Made by a program: the position numbers and the translations under genes. From positions 1-58,022 of the forward strand of contig JAQGNU010000207.1 of assembly GCA_028291645.1 (NCBI GenBank): a stretch of DNA of 58,022 bases, read 5' to 3'. Below the pieces are notes generated by a model. It searched no databases. It was not told the DNA's origin and was given only the letters and a program-made list of their open reading frames with translations. The number at the start of each line of letters is the position of its first letter. Positions within the stretch are counted from its first letter, which is position 1. Shown piece by piece: positions 9,095 to 17,891 of the stretch. Source of the DNA: Nevskia sp. Its GTDB lineage: Bacteria; Pseudomonadota; Gammaproteobacteria; Nevskiales; Nevskiaceae.

Positions 9095-9736
9095 ATGATC
9101 ACCGTGCATCATCTCGGCGTATCGCAGTCCGAGCGTATTGTCTGGCTTTGCGAGGAACTGGAGCTTCCTTATCGCCTGGAACGCTACGATCGCGATCCGA
9201 CCACGCGGCTTGCGCCTGCTGCATACAGGGCGTTACATCCCCTCGGCACCGCACCCATCATCACTGACGGTGATGTTGTGCTGCCTGAATCCGGCGCCAT
9301 CATCGAGTACATCATCGCCAAGTACGGCGCCGGACGTTTGGCGATCCAACCCGATAGTCCGGACTTCGCGGCCTACGTTTTCTGGCTGCATTTTGCCAAT
9401 GGATCGATGATGCCCAACGAAATGATTGGCCTGATCGCCAACCGTCTCGGCGGCGGCGAAAACGACGCAGTGCTGCAGTCGTTGAAGTCCCGCAGCGAGC
9501 GCGCTTACGCCTTTATCGAGCAGCGCCTGGGTGAAGCCGCTTATTTCGCCGGTCGCGATTTTACCGCCGCCGATATCATCATGTTCTTTCCGCTCACCAC
9601 GATGCGGGCTTTCGTGCCGCGCGAGATTGCTGCGTTTCCGAATCTTTGTGCCTACCTCAAACGCGTCGGCCAGCGGTCGGCTTACCAACGGGCGATGCAA
9701 AAAGGCGATCCGAAGTTGCCGCCGCTGTTGAACTGA
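9095..9736 (+). CDS. Glutathione S-transferase family protein
   Basis: 213 residues, with a strong AGAGGAGAGG ribosome site just upstream. The N-terminal thioredoxin-like domain contains LGVSQSERIVWLCEELELPY (probable catalytic Ser near residue 10), cis-Pro in GTAPII, and the ESGAIIEYI motif that binds the gamma-glutamyl part of glutathione. The C-terminal all-helical domain has the FTAADI N-capping motif. Such enzymes conjugate or reduce electrophiles with glutathione in the cytoplasm. It lies 43 nt after the acetolactate-synthase-like gene on the same strand, so may belong to the same unit. The substrate is unknown. Confidence 0.9.
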   Translation: MITVHHLGVSQSERIVWLCEELELPYRLERYDRDPTTRLAPAAYRALHPLGTAPIITDGDVVLPESGAIIEYIIAKYGAGRLAIQPDSPDFAAYVFWLHFANGSMMPNEMIGLIANRLGGGENDAVLQSLKSRSERAYAFIEQRLGEAAYFAGRDFTAADIIMFFPLTTMRAFVPREIAAFPNLCAYLKRVGQRSAYQRAMQKGDPKLPPLLN

Positions 9737-9885
9737 GCGTTCGATTGACGAATCGCAAAATGCGGCGCAGCGTACGCCGCCTGCAGCGAGCCTCGCGAGC
9801 CGCGACGCGAAGCCCGGCAGCAGACCGGCGGGGGCGGACGACGCGGTGCTAGACTTTCGCGCCTCTTCCAGTCCCGCAGGTTTCG

Positions 9886-10965
9886 ATGTCTTCGCCAGCC
9901 GCTGTCACCGCCGCAATTTCCAGCTTCGTCGAACCGCTGATCGGCACCGATCTGGCTTCGGCGGAAGTGCCGATCGAAGTCGATGCCAGCGGCAAGCACG
10001 CGAAACTCAGGTTCGGTTTTCATCTCGGCAACTATCGCGCGACGCTGCTCGCGGCGATCCAATTGCATCTGAGCAGCGTGTTGCCTGGTGTCTCGGTCGA
10101 GCTGCACATCGAATCGCTGGTTAGTGCACAAGCCGTGCAGAAGAACCTGCAGCCCTTGGCCGGCGTCAAGAACATTCTCGCGGTGGCCTCGGGCAAGGGA
10201 GGCGTCGGCAAGTCGACCACCGCAGTCAACCTGGCGTTAGCGCTGCAGGTGGATGGCGCGCGCGTCGGCATTCTCGATGCCGATGTCTATGGACCGAGCC
10301 AGCCGCTGATGCTCGGCAGCGTAGAGCGGCCGACGTCGCCGGACGGCAAGCGCATGCGGCCGATCATGGCGCATGGCCTGCAGGCGATGTCGATCGGTTT
10401 CCTGATGGAGTCGGATGCGCAGCCGGCGATCTGGCGCGGACCGATGGCGACCCAGGCGCTGTGGCAGCTGCTGACCGAGACGATGTGGGACGACCTCGAT
10501 TATCTGGTGGTGGATCTGCCGCCCGGCACCGGTGACATCCAGCTGTCGCTATCGCAGAAGATTCCGGTGGCTGGCAGCGTCATCGTCACCACGCCGCAGG
10601 ACATCGCGCTGCTCGACGCGCGCAAAGGCCTGGAGATGTTCCGCAAGGTCGGCATTCCGGTGCTCGGTGTGATCGAGAACATGAGCATGCATATCTGTTC
10701 GAATTGCGGTCACGAGGAAGCTGTGTTCGGCAGCGGCGGTGGCGACAAACTGTCGCGCGAAGCCGGTACCGAACTGCTCGGCAGCCTGCCGCTGGACATT
10801 CGCATCCGCCAGCAGGCCGACTCCGGCACGCCGACGGTGGCGGCCGAGCCGGACGGCGCGCTGGCCCGGCGCTACCGCGAGATCGCGCGGCTGACCGCGG
10901 CAAGACTCGCCTACGGCAGCGCGGCCAAGCTCAGCTTCCCCAGCATCGCGACGGTCGACGATTAA
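9886..10965 (+). CDS. apbC: Iron-sulfur cluster carrier ATPase ApbC/Mrp
   Basis: 359 residues. An N-terminal MIP18/DUF59-type domain (about 1-85) precedes a Mrp/NBP35 P-loop NTPase: deviant Walker A SGKGGVGKST (102-111), DADVYGPSQP, VDLPPGTGD, and the cluster-binding pair Cys271-X2-Cys274 in HICSNCGH. Proteins of this family bind and transfer [4Fe-4S] clusters to apo-proteins. The stop codon overlaps the inferred ATT start of the next gene, so the two are probably translationally coupled, with dcd following 27 nt after that. Confidence 0.95.
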   Translation: MSSPAAVTAAISSFVEPLIGTDLASAEVPIEVDASGKHAKLRFGFHLGNYRATLLAAIQLHLSSVLPGVSVELHIESLVSAQAVQKNLQPLAGVKNILAVASGKGGVGKSTTAVNLALALQVDGARVGILDADVYGPSQPLMLGSVERPTSPDGKRMRPIMAHGLQAMSIGFLMESDAQPAIWRGPMATQALWQLLTETMWDDLDYLVVDLPPGTGDIQLSLSQKIPVAGSVIVTTPQDIALLDARKGLEMFRKVGIPVLGVIENMSMHICSNCGHEEAVFGSGGGDKLSREAGTELLGSLPLDIRIRQQADSGTPTVAAEPDGALARRYREIARLTAARLAYGSAAKLSFPSIATVDD

Positions 10966-11569
10966 ACTCCTGCTCGCGCGGCCGGTCCTCTGGCTCATCC
11001 TGCTCGCCTGTGCTTACGGCGCCTGGCATGCCTGGTCGATCCGCGCGATTCCGCGGCCGCCCGGCATCCTCGCGGCGGCGGAACCGCTGCAGACGCCATT
11101 CGAGTCCGCGCCGGCCGCGTTCGAGCAGGGTGGCTTCAGCATCGAACCACTGGCGCGCATCGAACTGACCGCCCGCGTGCTGTCGCGCGCCGATTACCGG
11201 CTCGACCGCATGGCGTGGCTGATCCCGACCGATCTGGCGCTCGGCTGGGGGCGCATGTCCGACAGCGCGGTGCTGCAGACGCTCGAGATCGAACAGAGCG
11301 GCCGCTACTATTTCTGGCACACCGCCGGCTTCGCGATCCCGCGCGAGGAGATCGAGACGCACAGCGCCAACATGCACATGATCCCGGCGAATGCGGCGGC
11401 GGCGCGCGCACTCGGGCGCGTGCGCACCGGCAACCTGGTGACGCTGAGCGGTGCGCTGGTGGAAGTGCGCAGCAAGGCCGGCTGGAGCATCCGCAGCTCG
11501 CTGACGCGCGACGATACCGGCCCCGGCGCCTGCGAAGTGGTGTGGCTGCAAGCGCTCGACCTGCGATAA
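10961..11569 (+). CDS. Conserved membrane-anchored hypothetical protein with an inferred ATT start
   Basis: The reading frame codes for a plausible 202-residue protein: MK-like start, a single hydrophobic helix (KLLLARPVLWLILLACAYGAWHAW), a Pro-rich stretch, then a globular part with DYRLDRMAWLIPTDLALGWGRMSD, YYFWHTAGFAIP, ANMHMIP and a GNLVTLSGALVEV strand. There is no ATG, GTG or TTG in frame ahead of the helix; the first GTG (11177) would remove the helix and 70 residues. ATT at 10961-10963, overlapping the apbC stop, is the best candidate (ATT-AAA reads as Met-Lys). I do not recognise a named domain. The conserved-looking soluble part probably sits outside the inner membrane. It lies between apbC and dcd, with no functional link evident. 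Confidence 0.6.
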   Translation: MKLLLARPVLWLILLACAYGAWHAWSIRAIPRPPGILAAAEPLQTPFESAPAAFEQGGFSIEPLARIELTARVLSRADYRLDRMAWLIPTDLALGWGRMSDSAVLQTLEIEQSGRYYFWHTAGFAIPREEIETHSANMHMIPANAAAARALGRVRTGNLVTLSGALVEVRSKAGWSIRSSLTRDDTGPGACEVVWLQALDLR

Positions 11570-11596
11570 TCGGCGGACTCGACCTGAAGAACTCCG

Positions 11597-12163
11597 ATGA
11601 GCATCAAATCCGATCTGTGGATCACCCGCATGGCCCGCGACACCGGCATGATCGAGCCCTTCGAGGCCGGCCAGGTGCGCGCCAACGGCGGCGGCAAGAT
11701 CGTCAGCTACGGTACCTCCAGCTACGGCTACGACGTGCGCTGCGCCGACGAATTCAAGATCTTCACTAACATCAACTCGACCATCGTCGACCCGAAGAAC
11801 TTCGACGAACGCAGCTTTGTCGACGTGAAGTCCGATGTCTGCATCATTCCGCCGAATTCGTTCGCGTTGGCGCGCACCGTCGAGTACTTCCGCATCCCGC
11901 GCTCGACGCTGGTGATCTGCCTGGGGAAAAGCACCTACGCGCGCTGCGGCATCATCGTCAACGTCACGCCGCTGGAGCCGGAATGGGAAGGCCACGTCAC
12001 GCTGGAGTTCAGCAACACCACGCCGCTGCCGGCGAAGATCTACGCCAACGAAGGCGTCGCGCAGATGCTGTTCCTGGAATCGGATGAAGTCTGCGCCACC
12101 AGCTACAAGGATCGTGGCGGAAAGTACCAGGGCCAGCGCGGCGTGACCTTGCCGAAAACCTGA
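11597..12163 (+). CDS. dcd: dCTP deaminase
   Basis: 188 residues, the usual length of bacterial Dcd. It converts dCTP to dUTP for dTTP synthesis. Visible blocks: SYGYDVRC, the nucleotide-binding [27 protein letters not shown] region (split here only for description), where the Glu in the EPEWEGHV part is the catalytic base and the Ser/Arg in KSTYAR bind phosphates, and the C-terminal [10 protein letters not shown] lid. Trimeric, cytoplasmic. Transcribed from the same strand as apbC and the hypothetical gene, 27 nt downstream. Confidence 0.97.
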   Translation: MSIKSDLWITRMARDTGMIEPFEAGQVRANGGGKIVSYGTSSYGYDVRCADEFKIFTNINSTIVDPKNFDERSFVDVKSDVCIIPPNSFALARTVEYFRIPRSTLVICLGKSTYARCGIIVNVTPLEPEWEGHVTLEFSNTTPLPAKIYANEGVAQMLFLESDEVCATSYKDRGGKYQGQRGVTLPKT

Positions 12164-12249
12164 AGGCTGGCGAACTGCAGCCGACGCGGTTCGCCTAGTC
12201 CTCAATGCCGTTTTTTACTGTCGTCGTCCGTATCGAATACGGCTACCGG

Positions 12250-13677
12250 CTACGGCGTCGGCGGGGTCAGCCCTGCGTCGAATGCGGCTTGTATCAAGCC
12301 CTGCCATTCATCCAGATGTTCGGCATGGCGGCGCTCCACTTCCGCATAGCGCTCCGGCGTCATCGTCGCCTGCGCCGCTTGCATCTGCGACGCACAGGAC
12401 TGGCCGAAGGAAGGATCGTCCGGCACGCTGAAGGCCGGCGCACTGGTGGTGTTGGGCGGATTGCCGAAATCCAGCGCGTAGGCGAAGTTGAGCGAGGTGG
12501 CGCCACGCGCGCCAAGCGGTGCGAAGCCGAAGCGCCAAGCGATCATGTTGAGAATGGAGTTCGGATCGTACTGGCGCTTTTCGATATGGCCGCGCCGCGC
12601 GCGCGGACCGATCGCCATGCAGGGCACGCGGAAGCCGAGGCGACCGTCGTTGCCGGTGGCCTGGAATTCCTCGAACGTGACCGGCGCGATCGGCGGTGCG
12701 ACATGGTCGAAGAAACCGCCCCATTCGTCATAGTTGATGATCAGCAGGGTTTTCTCCCACTGCGGGCTCTGCCGCACGGCGTCGTAGACCGAATTAAGAA
12801 AAGCCTGGCCCTTGCGGATGTCGGCCAGCGGGTGATCGTCATTCGAGGTACCGGCGCCTTCGCCGAGCATCGCCGGATCGACATAGCTGACGTCGGCCAG
12901 ATTGCCGTTCTTGGCATCGTCGAGGAAGCGCGAGAACGGCAAGATGTTGCCGACGCCGGGATTGTGTCCGGAGAACTCCACCGAGACCAGCGCCCAGCCG
13001 GCAAGATCACCGTAGTAGTAGCGTCCGCTGCGGCCGACGCTCTGCAGCGCGTCCCACACCGTCGGCAGCGTGAAGTGATTGGTGGCGTTGTCGATCTTGT
13101 TGGTCTGGCCGGCGTGCATGTAGTAACGATTCGGCTGGGTCGGGCCGAGGATGCCGCAGTGGTAGCGGTCGCACAGCGTCCAGTTTTCCACCACGCCCCT
13201 GTAGAACGGCAGACTGTCGGCGCTGTAGTAGCCGATCGGGAAAGTGTCGCCGGCCGGTTGCGTCTGCAGGAAGCCATCCATCTTGCCGTTGTTGAACTGG
13301 GTGCGACCGCCGTCGTAGCTGTGATCCGGATCGGCCAGCGTGCAGTTCTGGAAGTTGGGAGCGAGGTCGTGCGTGCTCTGTGATTTACCGTCGGTGTCGA
13401 CGAAGCTCAGGCCGGGCTGCTTGCCGTTGGCGCCGGGCACCCAGCCGAAGTAATGATCGAACGAACGGTTCTCCATCATCACCACGACGATGTGGTCGAT
13501 GCCGGAATCGGCGGGTGCTGGCAGCACCGGCAGATCCTGCGGCGAACTATCGCTGCCGCTCTGATCGCTGCTGCCGCAACCGGCCAGGCCGATGCCGGCT
13601 GCCGACGCCGCGATGCCGGACAGCAGCCGCCGGCGGCTGTGGCTAAAGCCTTGATCTTTACCCGAAGATTTCCCCAC
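12250..13677 (-). CDS. Tat-exported phosphoesterase-family lipoprotein (phospholipase C / acid phosphatase-like)
   Basis: 475 residues. The N-terminus is a twin-arginine signal (SRRRLLSG, hydrophobic stretch) that ends in a lipobox LAGC with Cys34, so the protein is predicted to be folded in the cytoplasm, exported by Tat and lipidated. The body is the alkaline-phosphatase-superfamily phosphoesterase domain found in phospholipases C and AcpA-like acid phosphatases: MMENRSFDHYFG (metal and nucleophile region), GPTQPNR, INYDEWGGFFDHV (metal ligands), and RVPCMAIGPRARRG. It should hydrolyse phosphomono- or diesters at the periplasmic face; substrate unknown. The gene stands alone and a MITE-like repeat lies about 105 bp upstream of its start. 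Confidence 0.88.
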   Translation of the reverse strand: MGKSSGKDQGFSHSRRRLLSGIAASAAGIGLAGCGSSDQSGSDSSPQDLPVLPAPADSGIDHIVVVMMENRSFDHYFGWVPGANGKQPGLSFVDTDGKSQSTHDLAPNFQNCTLADPDHSYDGGRTQFNNGKMDGFLQTQPAGDTFPIGYYSADSLPFYRGVVENWTLCDRYHCGILGPTQPNRYYMHAGQTNKIDNATNHFTLPTVWDALQSVGRSGRYYYGDLAGWALVSVEFSGHNPGVGNILPFSRFLDDAKNGNLADVSYVDPAMLGEGAGTSNDDHPLADIRKGQAFLNSVYDAVRQSPQWEKTLLIINYDEWGGFFDHVAPPIAPVTFEEFQATGNDGRLGFRVPCMAIGPRARRGHIEKRQYDPNSILNMIAWRFGFAPLGARGATSLNFAYALDFGNPPNTTSAPAFSVPDDPSFGQSCASQMQAAQATMTPERYAEVERRHAEHLDEWQGLIQAAFDAGLTPPTP

Positions 13678-13782
13678 GCTGACCGCTCCCTGTTCGAGCC
13701 CGCAGACTAGGGTGGCTGCGTTTCAGAAATATGAAATCAGCCGAGGTGCGGCGTTCTCTGTATTCACCGTAGCGTCACCTTG

Positions 13783-13925
13783 GGAACCTCTGAATAAGCT
13801 GCTGCGCTCGGCATCTCGCACGAATCCGGTGCTCGGAATCCTCACATACTCCTTTGTATGCTGCGGTTCCTCCGCTCCGGGTTCGCGCGACCTGCCTTCG
13901 CTCGCGACGCTTCTTCAGAGGTTCC
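13783..13925. repeat. 143-bp MITE-like repeat, copy 1
   Basis: Bounded by inverted ends GGAACCTCTGAA...TTCAGAGGTTCC (12-bp perfect terminal inverted repeat, extendable to about 16 bp with one mismatch). The same 143-bp sequence occurs at 38147-38289 with 9 differences by my count (about 94% identity, no gaps). It has no transposase gene and fits a non-autonomous element. It lies 5 nt beyond the rlmKL stop and upstream of the phosphoesterase gene. I see no clear target-site duplication. The inverted ends could also form a long stem acting as a 3'-end structure for rlmKL mRNA. Confidence 0.75.
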
Positions 13926-13930
13926 CTTGC

Positions 13931-16177
13931 TCAAGGCGCGCGGTGGCGGATCATCCAGCAGCGATGCGGTGGCGGCGGCCGTTTGAAATCTTCATCCAGC
14001 GTGTGCGCGGTGATGTCGCTGATGTCGAAGTCTTTGAGCTGTTCGCCATCGAGTTTGAAACGGCGCCGGTTGTTGGAGAAATACAGCGTGCCGTCCGGCG
14101 TCAGCAGCTGCATGCAGTTGCGGATCAGTTCGACATGATCGCGCTGCACGTCGAGCGTGTCGTCCATGCGCTTGGAGTTGGAGAACGTCGGCGGGTCGCA
14201 CAGGATCAGATCGAAACGCTGAGCCTTGCTGGTGGCGGCTTGTTCGCGCAGCCACTCCAGGCAATCGGCACGCACCAGCCGGTGCGCGTGCGAACGTCCG
14301 TGTGGCATCTGCGTGCGCGGTCCGCGCCAGGCGGTCTGTGCGGCGGCACCGGGCGCTTCGACCGTCGCGGCATAGCCGTTCAGTTCCAGATTCTGGCGCG
14401 ACCATTCCAGATAGTTCGCCGATAGATCGACCGAACAGGTCGAAGCCGCACCGCCGCGTGCGGCGTGCACGGTCGCGGTGGCGGTGTAGCAGAACAGGTT
14501 CAGAAAGCGCTTGCCTGCGCTCTCCGCCTGCAGCCGGCGGCGCAGCGGCCGATGATCGAGGAAGATGCCGGTATCGACATAGTCGTCGAGGTTCACTTTC
14601 AAGCGGCAGCCGTGCTCTTCGATCTGGTGATACTCGGAGCGCTTTTCCTGCCTTTTGTACTGCTCGTTGCCCTTCTGTTGCTGACGCACCTTGAAGTGCA
14701 TCGCCGTGGTCGGCACGCCGAACTCGTTATGAATCACTGCGAGTGCATCGCGCAGCCGGCGCTCGGCGGCGTTCGGATCGATCGTCTTCGGCGGCGCGTA
14801 CTCGTGCACGTGCACGCGCAATTCCTCGGTCGGCCCCTCGATTGGCCCCTTGATCGGATATAGATCCACCGCGACCGCGTAGTCGGGCAGATCGGCGTCA
14901 TAGACGCGATAGCAGGACACGCCGCTGCGCTTCGCCCACTTCGCCAGATGCTTGTGATTCTTGCGCAGACGATTGGCGAAGTCTTCGGCCTTGCCGGCGG
15001 CTGCCGGCAGTAAGGGATCGACCTGCAGAATATCGAACAGCAGCAGCTTGCACGGCAGGTCGCCGTTGTAGAAGTTGTAGATCTTGTCGGCGCGCAGGCC
15101 GAGGCGCGGGCCGAGTTCCGGCCGGCCGGTGAATACTGCCGCACGCCAACCCGGAAAATTCTGCTTGATGGCGACGCCGAGCAGGCTGTAGAGCTTGATC
15201 AGATCGGCTTCGGTACCGAGACGTTCGCCATAGGGTGGGTTGGTGATCAGCAGGCCGGGTATCGCACCGATCGCTTGCGCTGCGGCGAAGTCGCCCTGCA
15301 TCCAGCTGATCTGCGCATCGACGCCGGCGAGTTTTGCGTTCTGCCGAGCACTGCGCAGCGCGCTGTCGTCGATGTCGCTGCCGATCATCTGTGGAATCCT
15401 GCTGGCGCCGTCGCTGCGTCGCTGCTCTGCTTCATCGCTGAGTGCGAGCCACGCCGCGGCGTTGAATGAAGTCAGCGACTGAAAGCCGAATCTTTCGCGT
15501 AGGATGCCGGGTGCGATATCGCCCGCGATCCAGGCGGCTTCGATCAGCAAGGTCCCGGAGCCGCACAGCGGATCGACCAGAGCGCCGCCGCTCGCGGCGA
15601 TTTCCGGCCAGCCGGCGCGCAGCAGCAAGGCCGCAGCCAGATTCTCTTTCAACGGCGCCGCGCCACCGTCGGCGCGATACCCGCGCCGATGCAGGCTGTC
15701 GCCGGCGAGGTCGAGGCTCAGCGTGCAAGCCGCGTCGGCCAGATGCAGATGCACACGCACGTCCGGATGATCGGCCGAGACATCGGGGCGACGTCCGCAG
15801 TGTTCGCGAAAACGATCAGCGATCGCGTCCTTCACTTTCAGCGCTGCGTAGTGCGAATGCGTCAGCGCCCGCGCGCGGCCGGCGACTTCAATCGCGAAGC
15901 TGCGATCGACGCCGAAATACGCGGGCCAGTCGATCGCCTTGGCGAGTTCGTACAGGCCATCGGTATCGTCGACCGGCGCGGTACTCAGCGGCAGCAGCAG
16001 CCGGCTGGCGAGCCGCGACCACAGACAGATGCGATAAGCCTCGCTCCAGCTGACGGTCGCGGCGACGCCGCCGCGGCGTTCGCGCACTTCACTGGCGCCG
16101 AGCCCGCTCAGTTCAGCCGCCAGCAGCGGCTCCAGGCCTTGGCCGCAACTGGCGAAGACGGCAATTGAATCGCTCAC
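13931..16177 (-). CDS. rlmL: Bifunctional 23S rRNA methyltransferase RlmKL
   Basis: 748 residues, two methyltransferases fused as in Gammaproteobacteria. The N-terminal half (RlmL) makes m2G2445 of 23S rRNA: a ferredoxin-like/THUMP domain (1-155), then VDPLCGSGTLLIEAAWIAG (SAM-binding) and TNPPYGERLG (catalytic NPPY, near residue 310). The C-terminal half (RlmK) makes m7G2069: DTGIFLDHRPLRR, a SAM-binding block FLNLFCYTATATVHAA, and CDPPTFSNSKRM. Cytoplasmic, acting on naked or assembling 50S RNA. It is monocistronic; a MITE-like repeat abuts its 3' end. Confidence 0.96.
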   Translation of the reverse strand: MSDSIAVFASCGQGLEPLLAAELSGLGASEVRERRGGVAATVSWSEAYRICLWSRLASRLLLPLSTAPVDDTDGLYELAKAIDWPAYFGVDRSFAIEVAGRARALTHSHYAALKVKDAIADRFREHCGRRPDVSADHPDVRVHLHLADAACTLSLDLAGDSLHRRGYRADGGAAPLKENLAAALLLRAGWPEIAASGGALVDPLCGSGTLLIEAAWIAGDIAPGILRERFGFQSLTSFNAAAWLALSDEAEQRRSDGASRIPQMIGSDIDDSALRSARQNAKLAGVDAQISWMQGDFAAAQAIGAIPGLLITNPPYGERLGTEADLIKLYSLLGVAIKQNFPGWRAAVFTGRPELGPRLGLRADKIYNFYNGDLPCKLLLFDILQVDPLLPAAAGKAEDFANRLRKNHKHLAKWAKRSGVSCYRVYDADLPDYAVAVDLYPIKGPIEGPTEELRVHVHEYAPPKTIDPNAAERRLRDALAVIHNEFGVPTTAMHFKVRQQQKGNEQYKRQEKRSEYHQIEEHGCRLKVNLDDYVDTGIFLDHRPLRRRLQAESAGKRFLNLFCYTATATVHAARGGAASTCSVDLSANYLEWSRQNLELNGYAATVEAPGAAAQTAWRGPRTQMPHGRSHAHRLVRADCLEWLREQAATSKAQRFDLILCDPPTFSNSKRMDDTLDVQRDHVELIRNCMQLLTPDGTLYFSNNRRRFKLDGEQLKDFDISDITAHTLDEDFKRPPPPHRCWMIRHRAP

Positions 16178-16420
16178 TGAGTTCTCAAGTATCGGCGCAA
16201 CAGGAATGGATTAATGTAATCTTCGGGAGTGAAACTGCTGCCGCAGTCACCGTTCACACTGATGGCTTGCTGATCCGAGCGACTGCACCGACTGCGGCGA
16301 GCCTGCAGACACAAGGCCTGTGGCGCACGCAGCGACGCGCAGTTTCGCACGAACGGTACTTGAGAGCCTCGGCTTAGCTCGTTCCTTGCATCCGATTGAA
16401 CCAACGCCTACGCCTGAAGA

Positions 16421-17134
16421 ATGAACAATCCGCAAGCCATGGATCAGACCGGCCCATCCCGACGCGTGCTGCTGCAATCGATGCTGGGTTTAGGCCTGGC
16501 AGGCTGCGGTGCCAGCCCGACACTGGATCTGGTCGGCCGCACGCTGGCGGGGAAACCCAAGACTGATTCCGGCTATCCGCTCAGCGTTGCGCAGATCAGG
16601 GCCTTGCCTTACGCGAGCTTGGGCGCACGCTTCGGTGGCGGCGGGTCGGTGGTCATGGTGCTGGCAACTTACGATGGCAACGATCTGCATTGGGTGTCGG
16701 CTGACCGGGCGATTTTGGTGACGCGCGACGGGCGTTTGATTCAGACCGTCGGCTTGGCCAGAGATCTGCGCGCGACCCAGTACGTCGCCGCTGACCCGCT
16801 GCAGCAGATTTTTCGTTCCGGATCGACCGAAGCGGCACCGAAGGTCTGGCGCTATATCGATATGAGCAACAAGGACGCGTTCGGCGTGGTGGTCGAATCG
16901 CGTTATTCGGTGCTCGGAGCGGAGACCATCTCGATCCTGGGCACGCAGCACCAGACCATGCGCGTGCGGGAGCGCATTCAGGTGCCGTCGTGGCGCTGGT
17001 CGACCGACAATATGTTCTGGATCGATCAGCAGACCGGCAAGATTCGCAGGGCGCGCCAGCAGTATTGCCCGGAAGTGGCGGTCATTGAATACGAGATTCT
17101 GAAGCCGCCTGCGGCGGCGACAGCGCCGGCCTGA
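16421..17134 (+). CDS. GfcB/YjbF-like capsule-locus lipoprotein
   Basis: 237 residues (an ATG 18 nt further in is an alternative start). The N-terminus has a signal peptide with lipobox GLAGC, so the protein should be a lipoprotein. The rest (LPYASLGARFGGGGSVVMVLA, WVSADRAILVTRDGRLIQTVGL, a C-terminal half with FWIDQQTGKIRRARQQ) matches the YjbF/GfcB family, which accompanies group 4 capsule and exopolysaccharide export genes in enterobacteria. Its exact role in secretion is not known. The neighbours on both sides of the next gap (GfcA-like, Wza-like, YjbH-like, Wzz-like) support the assignment. Confidence 0.82.
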   Translation: MNNPQAMDQTGPSRRVLLQSMLGLGLAGCGASPTLDLVGRTLAGKPKTDSGYPLSVAQIRALPYASLGARFGGGGSVVMVLATYDGNDLHWVSADRAILVTRDGRLIQTVGLARDLRATQYVAADPLQQIFRSGSTEAAPKVWRYIDMSNKDAFGVVVESRYSVLGAETISILGTQHQTMRVRERIQVPSWRWSTDNMFWIDQQTGKIRRARQQYCPEVAVIEYEILKPPAAATAPA

Positions 17135-17152
17135 CTCGATAACGATGTAGGA

Positions 17153-17222
17153 ATAAAAAAAGCCGCTCCGAGGGAGCGGCCTTGAGCTTTCACGCGCTAG
17201 GCCTGCGGTTCCGCAGCCTAGC
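17153..17222 (-). terminator. Rho-independent terminator for the GfcA-like gene, preceded by a second hairpin
   Basis: Read on the minus strand, the mRNA after the stop at 17237 forms a 12-bp hairpin (17196-17222, arms GCTAGG-CTGCGG / CCGCAG-CCTAGC, one bulged base) and then an 8-bp GC stem GGAGCGGC/GCCGCTCC (17162-17180, 3-nt loop) followed by seven U (17154-17160). The U tract lies on the minus-strand side, so it terminates the GfcA-like transcript; the plus-strand gfcB-like transcript meets the same stems without a U run and may also be attenuated here. Confidence 0.8.
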
Positions 17223-17236
17223 TGTTCTTCTATTTA

Positions 17237-17503
17237 TTAGCGCGTGCCGGTTGCGGTCGATGTCGACGTTGAGGTCGACGTGCCGCTCGAACCGCCATGA
17301 CCCTTGTCCGAAACGGCAGCAACCACGCCACCGATAATGCCGGCTGCGACGATGGCGGAACCGCCAACGATCAGCGCATCGCCATTGCTGGCCGCAGCGC
17401 CCGCACTCACCGAACCCGCAGCCGTACCCGTATCCTCGGCAAACGCCGGAGAGGCAATCGCTCCAACTGCCAGCAGCGATGCAACAAACAGTACTTTCTT
17501 CAC
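17237..17503 (-). CDS. Small secreted GfcA/YjbE-like Thr/Ser-rich protein
   Basis: 88 residues from the GTG at 17501-17503, chosen because GGAGGT lies 6 nt upstream; the ATG 21 nt further upstream places that ribosome site inside the gene. It has a classic signal peptide (KKVLFVASLLAVGAIASPAFA) and a short mature chain rich in Gly/Ala/Ser with a hydrophobic GGSAIVAAGIIGGVVAAV segment and a C-terminal run of alternating Ser-Thr. Composition and layout match GfcA (YmcD) and YjbE of Escherichia coli, the small first gene of gfc/yjb operons. Here it points the opposite way to the export genes. Function of the family is unknown; it may be a surface or matrix component. Confidence 0.72.
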   Translation of the reverse strand: MKKVLFVASLLAVGAIASPAFAEDTGTAAGSVSAGAAASNGDALIVGGSAIVAAGIIGGVVAAVSDKGHGGSSGTSTSTSTSTATGTR

Positions 17504-17891
17504 AAAACCACCTCCGTCAGACATTTACCAAATTTCACAGTGACGCCCGCAAAAAACTTAACAGCATCACGCTTGAAGTCAATTTACCCGGTCAGAACGG
17601 AAATTGCCAGTCGACCGCCAATCTCTGGCCGGCTGCAACTGGCTGGGTCCCTTCGACTGGTTTCGACCCAGTTACAGGCTTCGGCGCGCTTTCAATTGCG
17701 CACGGCAGTCGCCAAAGTTTTGTATTCTTCACCGAACTAAAACTAAGACTTACAAGCCAGTCCAAGGTTCAACGGCCGAAGCGGGCAGCCTACTTCAGCC
17801 GTCATCGCTCAAATGGATGGAATGCCCATCGACCTCCTGTTGATACCTCGGCTCAGGCCCTGGTAACTTTTGCCTCGTTACAAAGCCGCCG
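17504..17891. other. Intergenic region between divergent GfcA-like and Wza-like genes
   Basis: 388 bp with no credible gene. It must hold the promoters of both divergent units and is visibly richer in A+T than the flanking genes (for example 17700-17770). I see no convincing sigma-70 or sigma-54 box pair and no clear large palindrome. There is no good Shine-Dalgarno before the ATG at 17892, so translation of the exporter may be weak or dependent on leader structure. Confidence 0.5.

Noticed and set aside
13712..14425. Plus-strand 237-codon frame across the MITE-like repeat, and the similar translation at 38010-38303
   Set aside because: The shared peptide comes from the repeat itself; the remainder is antisense to rlmKL or unrelated. 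It is not a gene.
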